The notes below the pieces were generated by a model, which was given only the letters and a program-made list of their open reading frames with translations, did not search any database and was not told the origin of the DNA. From NCBI RefSeq assembly GCF_003028415.1, contig NZ_PYSV01000027.1, positions 1 to 22,285 of the forward strand: a stretch of DNA of 22,285 nucleotides, read 5' to 3'. Shown in pieces: positions 1-8,189 of the stretch (positions are counted from its first letter, which is position 1; each line of letters starts with the position of its first letter). The stretch comes from Deinococcus arcticus (GTDB taxonomy: Bacteria > Deinococcota > Deinococci > Deinococcales > Deinococcaceae). A program made the position numbers and the translations under genes.

Positions 1-309
1 CAGGGGCAGGAGCACGTGGAGGAAGACGTCATCGGTCAGTTGTTCGTCTTGAAAACATCGGTGTATTCGCTTTTTTCGGGCTTCAGGCGACGCTTCACTG
101 GGCAGGAACGTAGCCAGGAACCGGTGACAGGTCGATTGTGCTTGAATCAGGGCTTCGATCACGTCAGCGACACGCTGCAGCGTGTCGCGCCGGAGGAAGG
201 GGAGTCGTGCTTTCAACAGGTCGGCGAGATGGGTACACTCACCTGGAGCGGCATCGTGGATTGTCACAGACCAGTGATGCCGCTCTTGTGCTGCCCACAA
301 TGTGGTCAC
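1..309 (-). CDS. IS4-type transposase, N-terminal part (cut by window edge)
   Basis: On the minus strand an open frame runs from a GTG at 309 to the left edge (103 codons, no stop). It reads VTTLWAAQERHHWSVTIHD, then a section with LKARLPFLRRDTLQRVAD and a CHRFLATFLP motif. This resembles, from memory, the N-terminal domain of IS4-type transposases common in Deinococcus. The DDE catalytic core would lie to the left of the window. An in-frame TGA about 24 bases upstream closes the frame. There is no clear Shine-Dalgarno, and the start could instead be a nearby TTG. The AT-rich gap that follows suits an insertion-sequence boundary. The plus-strand open frames over this stretch are shadows. The transposase call is moderately sure; the family is less sure. 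Confidence 0.7.
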   Translation of the reverse strand, partial: MTTLWAAQERHHWSVTIHDAAPGECTHLADLLKARLPFLRRDTLQRVADVIEALIQAQSTCHRFLATFLPSEASPEARKKRIHRCFQDEQLTDDVFLHVLLPL

Positions 310-464
310 GGCTAGAAAATGGCGGACGACGTCTCAGTCGATCCAAAACCTAAGATGTCCGGTACTGAGATTCTAGAATTAAATTTTTGATTTAAAACCG
401 ATCCGCGTAATTCATCCAGCAGAAGGATGGAGAAGTCACTCTGATACTGATAAATAAATGGTTT
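310..464. other. AT-rich gap at the likely insertion-sequence edge
   Basis: About 155 bases without a gene. The first 50 or so probably hold the left terminal inverted repeat of the IS4-type element, but the partner end is outside the window, so the boundary cannot be fixed. From about 370 the base composition turns clearly AT-rich, with runs of A and T at 379-397, unlike the GC-rich chromosome around it. The AT-rich bias continues into the 3' fragment of the DUF4157 gene (465-700), which suggests that this block was acquired. Confidence 0.4.
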
Positions 465-735
465 TTACCACCCTTTGCTTGATATATATTGAGATAGAAT
501 CTCTAGCTGCCTCATCCGCTTCTCCAGATCATTCCCTTCGGTGAATAAGTAAGATGGAAAAATAAATTCCCTTAATATCTTCCTTGCATCTTTGACTGCA
601 GTCTTGACGTTCGTGGGTAGCTTCGAGGGACTTGTTGACCTTCGCTGAAGTGATTGCTGTGGCGGGACCAAAGTGGAAAGCTGCTTTGACTTCTTTTGGC
701 CTCGTCTAGGAGTGAGTCTGGAAAGATGTTCCCCC
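465..735 (-). pseudogene. Displaced 3' part of the DUF4157 gene
   Basis: Dropping one G from the six-G run joins this frame to the upstream protein. The joined reading goes EAEARTMG-EHLSRLTPRRG, then a QQSLQRRS segment matching the LQR style of the upstream protein, and ends with a basic and hydrophobic tail of about 60 residues (KDARKILREF, then LEKRMRQLEILSQYIS). It has no start signal of its own. Base composition falls towards AT-rich in the last 200 bases. It may be a true pseudogene tail, a phase-variable end, or a sequencing error in the homopolymer. Confidence 0.6.
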
Positions 736-1749
736 CATTGTCCGCGCCTCAGCTTCAAGGCCGGCATCGGGGTCCACCCCTGGGCCCACGAGCCCCCGAG
801 CCTGCTGCACCGTATGCGTCACCTCATGGGCCAGCAGTTCCAGGCCCGACTGGGTATTCGGATTGAAGCGCCCAGATTGGAAGAAAATATCTGTGCCCGT
901 CGTGAACGCAATGGCATTGACACCTTTCGCCAGCATGTCCGCTTCGGCATCATCGTGGATGCGGACACGGCTCAGGTCATGGTTCAGCCCCTGCTCGAGG
1001 TGCCGTTGAATCGCTTCGGGCAAGGGATTGCCGGCGCCCCGTCTCGCTTGAATCCGTTGGAGGACGGGTTGCGTCGCTTCCGCATCCAGTTCGGCCAACT
1101 GACGCTGTAGGGTCTGGCGTTGGGCAGCGGTGGCTGATAGGGCCGCCTCTGCTTCATAGCGTTGCACGGCGGTGTCTACGGCTCGCTGCAAGGCCAGTCG
1201 TTCCCCAGCCGGGACCATGCCCAGGACGACCCGACTCACTGGCGCACTGATTTCATGGCGCTGCAACGTCGCCAGGTGTTCGCCGTACGTGTCGTAGCGG
1301 GCCTGGGCGGGGCCGCGATCTGAACAGAAGCCTTGGACCAACGTATTCGCCACTTGCCGTTGCAGCGCCGTGAACTGGGCATATTGCCGCGTGTCCAGGG
1401 ACTTGCCTTCGACCTGCTCAGCCTGGTGGCGCATCACCGTCACCCAGTCAGCGGGGCTCTGGGGCTTGGCGGGCACGGACTGGGCGGCCCGTTGAATTGG
1501 TGCAGCCTCCACTTGGGGCAAGGCAGCCAATTGCTCGCGGACGGCTTGGCGCTGGACAGCAAGCCGTGTCACCTCTTGCTGCTCCAACCCTGAGGCCCGC
1601 AGCACTGGCCCCACCGCTTGCCGCTGCAACGTCACTGGCCGGGCCGTGTGTCGTTGGAGGGCCTGCTGAAGCAGAACTGAGGCAAGATCAGGAGATAAGG
1701 GGTCAGCGATCCGAGTGGATTGCGCTCTTTGAGCAGGCCCTCGCTTCAC
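706..1749 (-). CDS. DUF4157 (eCIS core domain) protein, probably frameshifted near its end
   Basis: A 347-residue reading from a GTG at 1749. The C-terminal third is a DUF4157 domain: an RIHDDAEAD segment, then AIAFTTGTDIFF, then the zincin-like motif LLAHEVTHTVQQ with HEVTH at about residues 308-312. DUF4157 proteins are often linked to extracellular contractile injection systems and toxin cargo, but no such system is visible here. The first 240 residues are Gln/Arg/Ala-rich with repeated LQRQ/VQRQ motifs. The reading ends abruptly after LEAEARTMG, right behind a run of six G (C6 at 731-736 on the plus strand), and the downstream frame 465-735 continues plausibly. The frame also stays open upstream of 1749 into the murJ end, so an earlier start is possible. 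Zinc binding and toxin linkage are family inference. Confidence 0.8.
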   Translation of the reverse strand: MKRGPAQRAQSTRIADPLSPDLASVLLQQALQRHTARPVTLQRQAVGPVLRASGLEQQEVTRLAVQRQAVREQLAALPQVEAAPIQRAAQSVPAKPQSPADWVTVMRHQAEQVEGKSLDTRQYAQFTALQRQVANTLVQGFCSDRGPAQARYDTYGEHLATLQRHEISAPVSRVVLGMVPAGERLALQRAVDTAVQRYEAEAALSATAAQRQTLQRQLAELDAEATQPVLQRIQARRGAGNPLPEAIQRHLEQGLNHDLSRVRIHDDAEADMLAKGVNAIAFTTGTDIFFQSGRFNPNTQSGLELLAHEVTHTVQQARGLVGPGVDPDAGLEAEARTMGGTSFQTHS

Positions 1750-1827
1750 CTGAAGACGGTCTGCATGAACAAGAGCGTACCGCGCTTGTAGACAATGGGT
1801 CAGCTGAAATGTTGGCGCGTCGATGAC

Positions 1828-3441
1828 TCACCGCTTCAGACGCCGCGTCACCGCCCCCACCTCAGGGAGTTTCAGGGCCAGCGCGCCGCCCAGGTACAGG
1901 GCCAGCCCGGCGCCGCCTGCCACGGTCAGGCCGAAGAGGCCCTGCAAAATGAAGCCGGGGCTGGGCAGCACCCGCGCCAGGGCCCAGGCCAGCAGGCCCG
2001 CCAGCGCCGCCAGCGGCAGCACGCGTGCCAGGTGGCCCGCCACTTCCCGGCCCGGAAAGCCCACGTCACGGCGGTACAGATAGACCAGGGCGCCGGTCAT
2101 CAGCAGGCCGCTGACCGTGGTGCTCAGGCCAAAGCCGCTCAGGCCCAGGCTGGGCACCAGCAGGCGGTAGAGCGCCACCTCCAGCACAAACCCGGCGGCA
2201 CTGACCATCACCGCCTCGCGGGTGCGTTCGCGGGCGTAGAAGGTGCGCAGCAGGACCGTCACCAGCGCCCAGGGCACCAGCGCCAGGGCCCAGCCGGTCA
2301 GAATGCCGCTGCCCGCCGCGAACTTGTTCAGCGCTTCCTGCCCGGCCGGCGCCTCCAGGTTGATCAGGCTGACGGCATACGGCGCGAGCGCCACCAGCAG
2401 CGCGCTCATGGGCGCGGCCAGAAAGGTGGTGGTGCGGATGGTCTGGGCGGTCAGCCTCCGGAACTGATCCCAGTCCCGGTCGGCCGCTGCCTGTGAAAAG
2501 CGGGGAAACACCGCCAGCACGGGGGACACCACAAAGAGGCCGTTGACCATGGTGAACAGGGCCTCGGCATTGGCATACCCCGTGGCGGTGCCCTTGGGAA
2601 ACTGCTGCACGTTGGTGAGCAGGCTGGTCACGTACACGTTCAGAATTTGCCGCGCCCCGGCCGTCAGGGTAAACGGCGCCATCTGGCGCAGCACCCGCCC
2701 CAGCGCCGGGTGACCCCCCAGCCGGGGCGTGGGCAGCAGGCCAAAGCGGTGCAGGGCGGGCAATTGCACCACCAGCTGCGCCACCCCGCCCAGTAGCCAG
2801 CCTACGCCCAGCCACGTGGCGGTGTCGGGCAGCACCAGCAGCGCGGCGATACTGGCGAGATTAAAGGCGATGGGCGCAAAGCTGCTTTCCCGGAAATGCT
2901 CGTCGGCGTTCAGCAGGCCCATGACCACGCTGGACAGGCTGATGAGCATCAGAAACGGCATGATCAGCCGGGTCATGTACACCGCCAGCTCGCGGTCCAC
3001 GTTCGAGGTGCCCGACAGCAGCAGGTCCACCACCAGCGGCGCGGCCAGAATGCCCAGCGCCATCAGCAGCAGGTTCACCGCCATCATCACGCCGCTGAAG
3101 GTCTGGGCCAGTTCCCGCCGCCCCTGGGTATCCAGCGACTTGTAGACCGGAATAAACGAGTTGACCAGCGCGCCCTCGGCCAGCAGTTCGCGCAGCAGGT
3201 TGGGCACCTTGACCGCCACGGTAAAGGCGTCAGTCAGCCGCTCGTCGAAGAGGTTGATGATCTGCTGGCGCACAATGCCCGACAGGCGCGAGCCCAGCGT
3301 GCCCAGCATGACGATGATGGTGTTGGCCCGCAGCGAGCGCCGGGGCGGCGCGGGTGGGGGAGAGGCGGGGGGCCCGGCGTCCTCAAAGGACAGATTGATT
3401 TCGGGTGGGGCAGGCGGCGGCCCGGAGGGCGGAAGACTCAC
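1828..3441 (-). CDS. murJ: Lipid II flippase MurJ (MviN family)
   Basis: A 537-residue polytopic membrane protein of the MOP superfamily. MurJ moves lipid II across the inner membrane for peptidoglycan synthesis. Family marks include GTLGSRLSGIVRQQIIN near residue 50, FTVAVKVPNLLRELLAEGAL, then FIPVYKS, followed by many hydrophobic segments to the end. The N-terminus carries a Pro-rich extension of about 35 residues before the first membrane segment, which is likely cytosolic and disordered. The start is a GTG with TACAGT 6 nt upstream and no Shine-Dalgarno, which fits a leaderless message. It follows the 155-residue unknown gene by 87 bases on the same strand. The stop nearly touches possible earlier starts of the DUF4157 gene. 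Confidence 0.95.
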   Translation of the reverse strand: MSLPPSGPPPAPPEINLSFEDAGPPASPPPAPPRRSLRANTIIVMLGTLGSRLSGIVRQQIINLFDERLTDAFTVAVKVPNLLRELLAEGALVNSFIPVYKSLDTQGRRELAQTFSGVMMAVNLLLMALGILAAPLVVDLLLSGTSNVDRELAVYMTRLIMPFLMLISLSSVVMGLLNADEHFRESSFAPIAFNLASIAALLVLPDTATWLGVGWLLGGVAQLVVQLPALHRFGLLPTPRLGGHPALGRVLRQMAPFTLTAGARQILNVYVTSLLTNVQQFPKGTATGYANAEALFTMVNGLFVVSPVLAVFPRFSQAAADRDWDQFRRLTAQTIRTTTFLAAPMSALLVALAPYAVSLINLEAPAGQEALNKFAAGSGILTGWALALVPWALVTVLLRTFYARERTREAVMVSAAGFVLEVALYRLLVPSLGLSGFGLSTTVSGLLMTGALVYLYRRDVGFPGREVAGHLARVLPLAALAGLLAWALARVLPSPGFILQGLFGLTVAGGAGLALYLGGALALKLPEVGAVTRRLKR

Positions 3442-3447
3442 CCGGCC

Positions 3448-3453
3448 ACTGTA
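3448..3453 (-). promoter_or_regulatory. -10 box of murJ
   Basis: TACAGT on the minus strand, 6 nt before the GTG at 3441, with no Shine-Dalgarno. It supports the GTG start. Confidence 0.5.
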
Positions 3454-3528
3454 CCGCCGCCGTCCCGGCCCCGCGCCCAGCAGGACAGGAGGCCGGCGGC
3501 GAGACGGTCCGCTCGCGCCCGCCCTGTC

Positions 3529-3996
3529 TCAGGTTGAGGAGGGCTCCTGCAGCACCTGCGCGCGGCCGTCCGGGCCAATGAACAGCCGCTCGGCGCCAAA
3601 GGGCACGTCCAGTGTCAGGGAAGCCAGATACCCCTGCAGGTGCCCGGGCAGGTCGGCCACTGTCAGTGGGGTGCGTGGGGCCGCCACCAGCCGGTACATG
3701 CCGGGCTGTCCGGGAACGCGGTCATACACGAACGCGCCGCGCCGCTGCGGGGCACTCAGGTGCTCGTCGAAGCCGCCAGCCGGGGCGTGGGTGTCTTCGC
3801 GCTCGGGGCGGGTGTCCAGCCACACATGGGTGGCTTCCAGCCACTCCTCGGAGCGCAGCGCGGCATCTGGCACCGTGTCGTCGCCTGCGGCCAGCAACTG
3901 CGCGAGGTGTCCCTGGGCGTCGGCGGCAAACCAGTCGAATTCCACCCCGGCAATTTCCTCGCGGGTAATCACGGTGTGGGGCGCTGCCTCTTCCAT
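3529..3996 (-). CDS. Conserved-looking protein of unknown function, 155 residues
   Basis: Not recognised. The product is acidic (MEEAAPHTVITREEIAG at the start), soluble, and has no signal peptide or membrane segment. A FVYDRVPGQPGMYRLVAAP segment and a C-terminal LFIGPDGRAQVLQEP suggest a small beta-rich fold. Its ATG overlaps the stop of the upstream gene as TAATG, so the two are translationally coupled and probably act together. Codon use and GC bias match the neighbours, and its strand agrees with murJ downstream. No function is proposed. Confidence 0.8.
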   Translation of the reverse strand: MEEAAPHTVITREEIAGVEFDWFAADAQGHLAQLLAAGDDTVPDAALRSEEWLEATHVWLDTRPEREDTHAPAGGFDEHLSAPQRRGAFVYDRVPGQPGMYRLVAAPRTPLTVADLPGHLQGYLASLTLDVPFGAERLFIGPDGRAQVLQEPSST

Positions 3997-4427
3997 TACG
4001 CCCGGCCCGGATTCAGGAGGTTCTGCACCGGGCCAGGCGCCGCCGGGAACGCCACCCGCACATGCACGGTGGTGCCGGGCACGGTGGCCGGGTCCACATT
4101 GATCCAGTGGCTGGCCAGCACCGGGGGCGTGGGTTCGGGGTCAATGGCCCGCACCAGCACGCGCCCGGCCGCCGGCACAATGGCGCACCAGCCCTCCTGG
4201 GCGGCACCGAAAGCCCGGATGGGCAGCACGCTCTGCAGGGTCAGGTCGTCGGGGGTGGCCCAGTACTCAATCAGCAGACTGGCGTGGGTGCGCCTCAGGT
4301 CCTCGGGGACCACGTCCAGCTGCACCTCCACGGCGTCGGGCTGACCAGGAAGCATGTTCATCCAGCCGGGCACGACCAGGCGACCACTGCGGGTGCTCTT
4401 GTACTGCTGCGCTGCGCTTTGGGTCAT
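3996..4427 (-). CDS. Protein of unknown function, 143 residues
   Basis: Not recognised. A soluble protein with the order RSGRLVVPGWMNMLPG, a middle DDLTLQSVLPIRAFGAAQ segment and a VLVRAIDPEP/PGTTVHVRVAFP region typical of a beta-sandwich. There is no signal peptide. TACTCT lies 7 nt before the ATG with no Shine-Dalgarno, so it is likely a leaderless first gene of a two-gene unit. Its stop overlaps the start of the next gene (TAATG). Confidence 0.8.
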   Translation of the reverse strand: MTQSAAQQYKSTRSGRLVVPGWMNMLPGQPDAVEVQLDVVPEDLRRTHASLLIEYWATPDDLTLQSVLPIRAFGAAQEGWCAIVPAAGRVLVRAIDPEPTPPVLASHWINVDPATVPGTTVHVRVAFPAAPGPVQNLLNPGRA

Positions 4428-4434
4428 GGGCCCC

Positions 4435-4440
4435 AGAGTA
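4435..4440 (-). promoter_or_regulatory. -10 box of the 143-residue gene
   Basis: TACTCT on the minus strand, 7 nt before ATG 4427; likely leaderless. Confidence 0.5.
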
Positions 4441-4454
4441 GCGCCTGGGCCGGC

Positions 4455-4592
4455 CTAGTCGCGCTGCGCCGTGTGAATCAGCGCGCGCACCCCCAGAAAG
4501 CCCACCACGAAAAACAGCAGCGGCACAAGGTTGATGTTGAGTTCAGCGTCTTTCTCGGGTTCCAGGGCGTTCTGGCGGCGGTAGCGGATCAT
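4455..4592 (-). CDS. Small single-pass membrane protein, 45 residues
   Basis: The reading starts MIRYRRQNALEPEKDAEL, then one hydrophobic stretch (about residues 19-37, LNINLVPLLFFVVGFLGVR), and ends ALIHTAQRD. It has a basic and charged N-terminus and a short tail. Choosing ATG 4592 rather than an upstream start is supported by TACGCT 6 nt upstream, the leaderless spacing seen at many genes here, and by the absence of a Shine-Dalgarno. It sits 27 bases before the 143-residue gene on the same strand. No function is proposed. Confidence 0.6.
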   Translation of the reverse strand: MIRYRRQNALEPEKDAELNINLVPLLFFVVGFLGVRALIHTAQRD

Positions 4593-4598
4593 GGGCCC

Positions 4599-4604
4599 AG
4601 CGTA
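4599..4604 (-). promoter_or_regulatory. -10 box of the 45-residue membrane protein
   Basis: TACGCT on the minus strand, 6 nt before ATG 4592; decides this start over longer ones. Confidence 0.45.
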
Positions 4605-4735
4605 CGGCACCCGGCTGAAGGCGCGGCCCCGCCTGGCCTTCACCCACACTTTACGCGTGTGCCTGTCCAGCTCCTGTGGCCCCCGGCGGCGCGCGGGCAT
4701 TGCGCCGGCGCCCGCGCGCGGGTAGAACAGCCTCC

Positions 4736-5791
4736 GTGACCCCCACTGCCCATCTTCCGCAGACCATGCGCGCCCTGAGCAAGGCCCACCCCACCGAGGG
4801 CATCTGGATGACCGAGACCGAGGTGCCGGTGCCCGGGCCCAACGACCTGCTGATCCGGGTCAAAAAGGGCAGTATCTGCGGCACCGACGTGCATATTTAC
4901 AAGTGGGACGAGTGGGCCCGGAAGACCATTCCGGTGCCCATGGTGGTGGGCCACGAGTACGTGGGTGTGGTGGCGGGCATGGGCAGCGAGGTGCGCGGCT
5001 TTGAGATTGGGGACCGCGTGAGCGGCGAGGGCCACGTGACCTGCGGGCACTGCCGCAACTGCCGCGCCGGGCGCCGCCACCTGTGCCGCAACACCCTGGG
5101 CGTGGGGGTCAACCGCCCCGGCTCCTTTGCCGAGTATCTGGTGTTGCCGGCCTTTAACGCCTTCAAGCTGCCCGACGACATCCCCGACGACATCGCCGCC
5201 ATTTTCGATCCCTTTGGCAACGCGGTGCACACGGCCCTGAGCTTTGACCTCGTGGGTGAAGACGTGCTGATCACGGGGGCCGGGCCCATCGGCGTGATGG
5301 CGGCGGCAGTGGCCCGGCATGTGGGCGCACGCCACGTGGTGATTACCGACCTGAACGACTACCGCCTGGATCTCGCCCGCCGCATGGGCGTGACCCGCGC
5401 CGTGAACGTGGGCCAGGAGGACCTGCAAGGCGTCATGACCGAACTGGGCATGACCGAGGGCTTCGACGTGGGCCTGGAAATGAGCGGGTCGGGCCCGGCC
5501 TTTGCCCAGATGGTGCAGGTGATGAACAACGGCGGCAAGGTGGCGCTGCTGGGCATTCCCAGTGGCCGCGTGGACATTGACTGGAACGCCGTGATTTTCA
5601 AGATGCTGACCATCAAGGGGATTTACGGCCGCGAGATGTTTGAAACCTGGTACAAGATGGCCGCCCTCATTCAGTCCGGCCTGGACCTGGGCCCCATCAT
5701 TACCCATCACTACGGCATTGCCGACTACCAGCAGGGCTTTGACGCCATGCTGAGTGGGCAGAGTGGGAAGGTGATTCTGGACTGGGAGTAA
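4736..5791 (+). CDS. tdh: L-threonine 3-dehydrogenase
   Basis: A zinc-dependent medium-chain dehydrogenase that oxidises L-threonine to 2-amino-3-oxobutanoate with NAD+. Counting from ATG 4766 (341 residues, the E. coli length), catalytic zinc ligands are Cys38 in SICGTDVH and His63-Glu64 in GHEYVG, and structural zinc cysteines are at 93, 96, 99 and 107. The Rossmann motif [11 protein letters not shown] and the ending SGKVILDWE follow. I chose the in-frame GTG at 4736, which adds 10 residues: a TAGAAC box lies 7 nt upstream, whereas ATG 4766 has neither a Shine-Dalgarno nor a box. The start is uncertain; the identity is not. No kbl partner is adjacent. Confidence 0.93.
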   Translation: MTPTAHLPQTMRALSKAHPTEGIWMTETEVPVPGPNDLLIRVKKGSICGTDVHIYKWDEWARKTIPVPMVVGHEYVGVVAGMGSEVRGFEIGDRVSGEGHVTCGHCRNCRAGRRHLCRNTLGVGVNRPGSFAEYLVLPAFNAFKLPDDIPDDIAAIFDPFGNAVHTALSFDLVGEDVLITGAGPIGVMAAAVARHVGARHVVITDLNDYRLDLARRMGVTRAVNVGQEDLQGVMTELGMTEGFDVGLEMSGSGPAFAQMVQVMNNGGKVALLGIPSGRVDIDWNAVIFKMLTIKGIYGREMFETWYKMAALIQSGLDLGPIITHHYGIADYQQGFDAMLSGQSGKVILDWE

Positions 5792-5797
5792 GGAGAA

Positions 5798-5821
5798 GGG
5801 TGTAGGGCGTGGGTTGTGGGG
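5798..5821 (+). other. G-quadruplex motif just after tdh
   Basis: Four G tracts of 3, 3, 3 and 4 bases, separated by loops of 4, 3 and 4 bases, begin 7 bases after the tdh stop on the coding strand. This satisfies the G3+ N1-7 rule. The surrounding 5792-5850 is G/T/A-rich and almost free of C. It could act in the tdh mRNA 3' end or as DNA structure. It is only a sequence motif. Confidence 0.6.
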
Positions 5822-6183
5822 TGTAGGAAGAGAGAGAAACGGGGAGTAGGCATTGGTAAGTGGGAAAGGCGGTGGCTGATACGCCAATCGCCTTTTTCTT
5901 TCGTCTTTTAAAAGTAGAACCTTCTGGGCCGCACCAAGATCGGCTCGCCCCTCTACCGCCAGGTCCAGACGAAGCCGTCGTGCCCGAAGGGCGCGGGCGT
6001 GGGGAGACGGGCGGAGGCGGACCACGGCGTACGACACGGGGCGAAGCCGAGCCATCCCAAATTGTTATACGGACTGCCGTCCATTTCCGTGCCATCCGGG
6101 AAGAAGGGGGATGTTCCCCGCCTTCGGCGCTGTTCCAGCCCAATTCCCGGAACTCCGTATTTTTTCCTTCTTCCGCTGGTCGG

Positions 6184-6213
6184 AAAAATTCCGGAACACG
6201 TTACGGAATTTTT
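6184..6213. repeat. Perfect 10-bp inverted repeat
   Basis: Arm AAAAATTCCG at 6184-6193 pairs exactly with CGGAATTTTT at 6204-6213 over a 10-base loop. The run of T at the end of the right arm makes it terminator-like on the plus strand, and the A run does the same on the minus strand. Further TCCGGAA-like words flank it. It could end tdh transcription or be part of a dispersed repeat. Confidence 0.55.
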
Positions 6214-6341
6214 CGGAACCCGTATTAGTCAACGTTGCCCAGTGCGAACGCCTGCTCCCCCTGCCCCTCCGGGGGAGGAGGCTGGGGGGTGGGGCAAGCC
6301 GTTACTGGCCCTTCAACCACCCCCCTGCGCCATCTGGCCCA

Positions 6342-6370
6342 TTGCCAACCCCCTTCACCCCCGCCACACT
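6342..6370 (+). promoter_or_regulatory. Promoter of the trp leader
   Basis: TTGCCA (6342-6347) matches the -35 consensus at five of six positions. A spacer of 17 bases leads to CACACT (6365-6370), a weak -10. The leader peptide ATG follows 6 nt later, so the leader message would be leaderless, as for many genes here. Confidence 0.5.
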
Positions 6371-6376
6371 GCCCCC

Positions 6377-6442
6377 ATGCCCACCCTCACCCCCCGCCGC
6401 TGGTGGCCCGCATTCCCGGGCCCGCCCTCGCCTGTGCGCTGA
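6377..6442 (+). CDS. trp-type leader peptide, 21 residues with tandem Trp codons
   Basis: The peptide MPTLTPRRWWPAFPGPPSPVR ends at TGA 6440-6442. Two adjacent TGG codons (6401-6406) sit at residues 9-10. A strong hairpin with seven T follows 19 bases after the stop, and then comes trpS. This is the classic order of ribosome-mediated attenuation: when charged tRNA-Trp is scarce the ribosome stalls on the two Trp codons and the terminator does not form. The position of the peptide 6 nt after a -10-like box supports real translation. Function is inferred from architecture. Confidence 0.75.
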   Translation: MPTLTPRRWWPAFPGPPSPVR

Positions 6443-7537
<1,095 letters not shown>

Positions 7538-7607
7538 GCACAGCAGGGCTGAAGCAGGGACCGGGCGGGATCAAGCCGGCACTGCAGCGGTGGAAAGGAG
7601 GTGCCCT

Positions 7608-8144
7608 TTAGCTCCGCAGCAGGTGGGCAAAGCCCGTGTCGTCCAGCGGTGGCAGCTCCGAGAGTGAGGTCAGGCCAAAGTCCAGCAAAAAGCGTTCGGT
7701 GGTGCCGTACAGCAGCGGCTGGCCCACCGCGTCCGCCCGGCCCACCACCTTCACGAGTTCGCGTTCCTGCAGCGTCACCACCGTGCTGGCGCTGCCGCCC
7801 CGCATCGCTTCAATCTCGGCGCGGGTCACGGGTTGCCGGTAAGCAATGACAGCCAGCACCTCCAGCGCCGCGCTGCTCAGCTGGGGCAGGGGCGGCGGCG
7901 CCAGCAGGGGCGTGAGGTGTACGGCCAGGGCCGGCGGCACCACGAGGCGGTAGCCGCCCGCCACCGCCTCCACCTCAAAGCCCATGTTCGCGGCGCGCAG
8001 CCGCGCGCTGAACGCCTCGACCTCGCGCCGCGCGGCTTCCTCGGGTACGCCCAGCAGGCGGGCCAGATCGCTGGCCCCCACCGGGCGGCCCGCCGCCAGC
8101 AGGGCCGCGCCAATCAGGGCGCTGAGGGGCGGGGCGTCACCCAT
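7608..8144 (-). CDS. scpB: Segregation and condensation protein ScpB
   Basis: A 178-residue kleisin-associated winged-helix protein. ScpB dimers bind ScpA and complete the Smc condensin. The sequence has the usual two winged-helix domains: the first with LARLLGVPEEAARREVEAF, the second with ALEVLAVIAYRQPVTRAEIEAMRG, and then LLYGTTERFLLDFGLTSLSELPPL, all family signatures. Length is normal. It lies 45 bases after the TsaC-like gene on the same strand and is probably cotranscribed. The ATG lacks a strong Shine-Dalgarno and has no TANNNT box. No scpA is in the window. Confidence 0.93.
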   Translation of the reverse strand: MGDAPPLSALIGAALLAAGRPVGASDLARLLGVPEEAARREVEAFSARLRAANMGFEVEAVAGGYRLVVPPALAVHLTPLLAPPPLPQLSSAALEVLAVIAYRQPVTRAEIEAMRGGSASTVVTLQERELVKVVGRADAVGQPLLYGTTERFLLDFGLTSLSELPPLDDTGFAHLLRS

Positions 8145-8189
8145 GGGCCAGCTTTCCCTGGGTGGGCGGCCGGGCAGACCAGGGCCAGT

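Larger units (their letters stand above)
5792..6341. other. 550-base gene-free stretch before the trp leader
   Basis: No frame here has protein-like composition, and open frames run through it only because of GC bias. It holds the G-quadruplex motif at its start, a mixed middle (5850-6110) with nothing recognised, a TTCCGGAA-type segment with a hairpin (6184-6213), and a C/G-rich block at 6255-6297 that is almost self-complementary. The mosaic look resembles the small intergenic repeats described for Deinococcus, but copy number cannot be judged from one window. Confidence 0.5.

Noticed and set aside
16..353. Two plus-strand open frames at the left edge
   Set aside because: They are opposite the transposase frame, which carries the recognisable protein.
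7594..7602. Strong Shine-Dalgarno-like AAAGGAGGT on the plus strand
   Set aside because: No plausible gene follows; the frame from GTG 7601 stops or reads as a shadow of scpB. The weak AAAGG/CCTTT hairpin here is too short to call a terminator.
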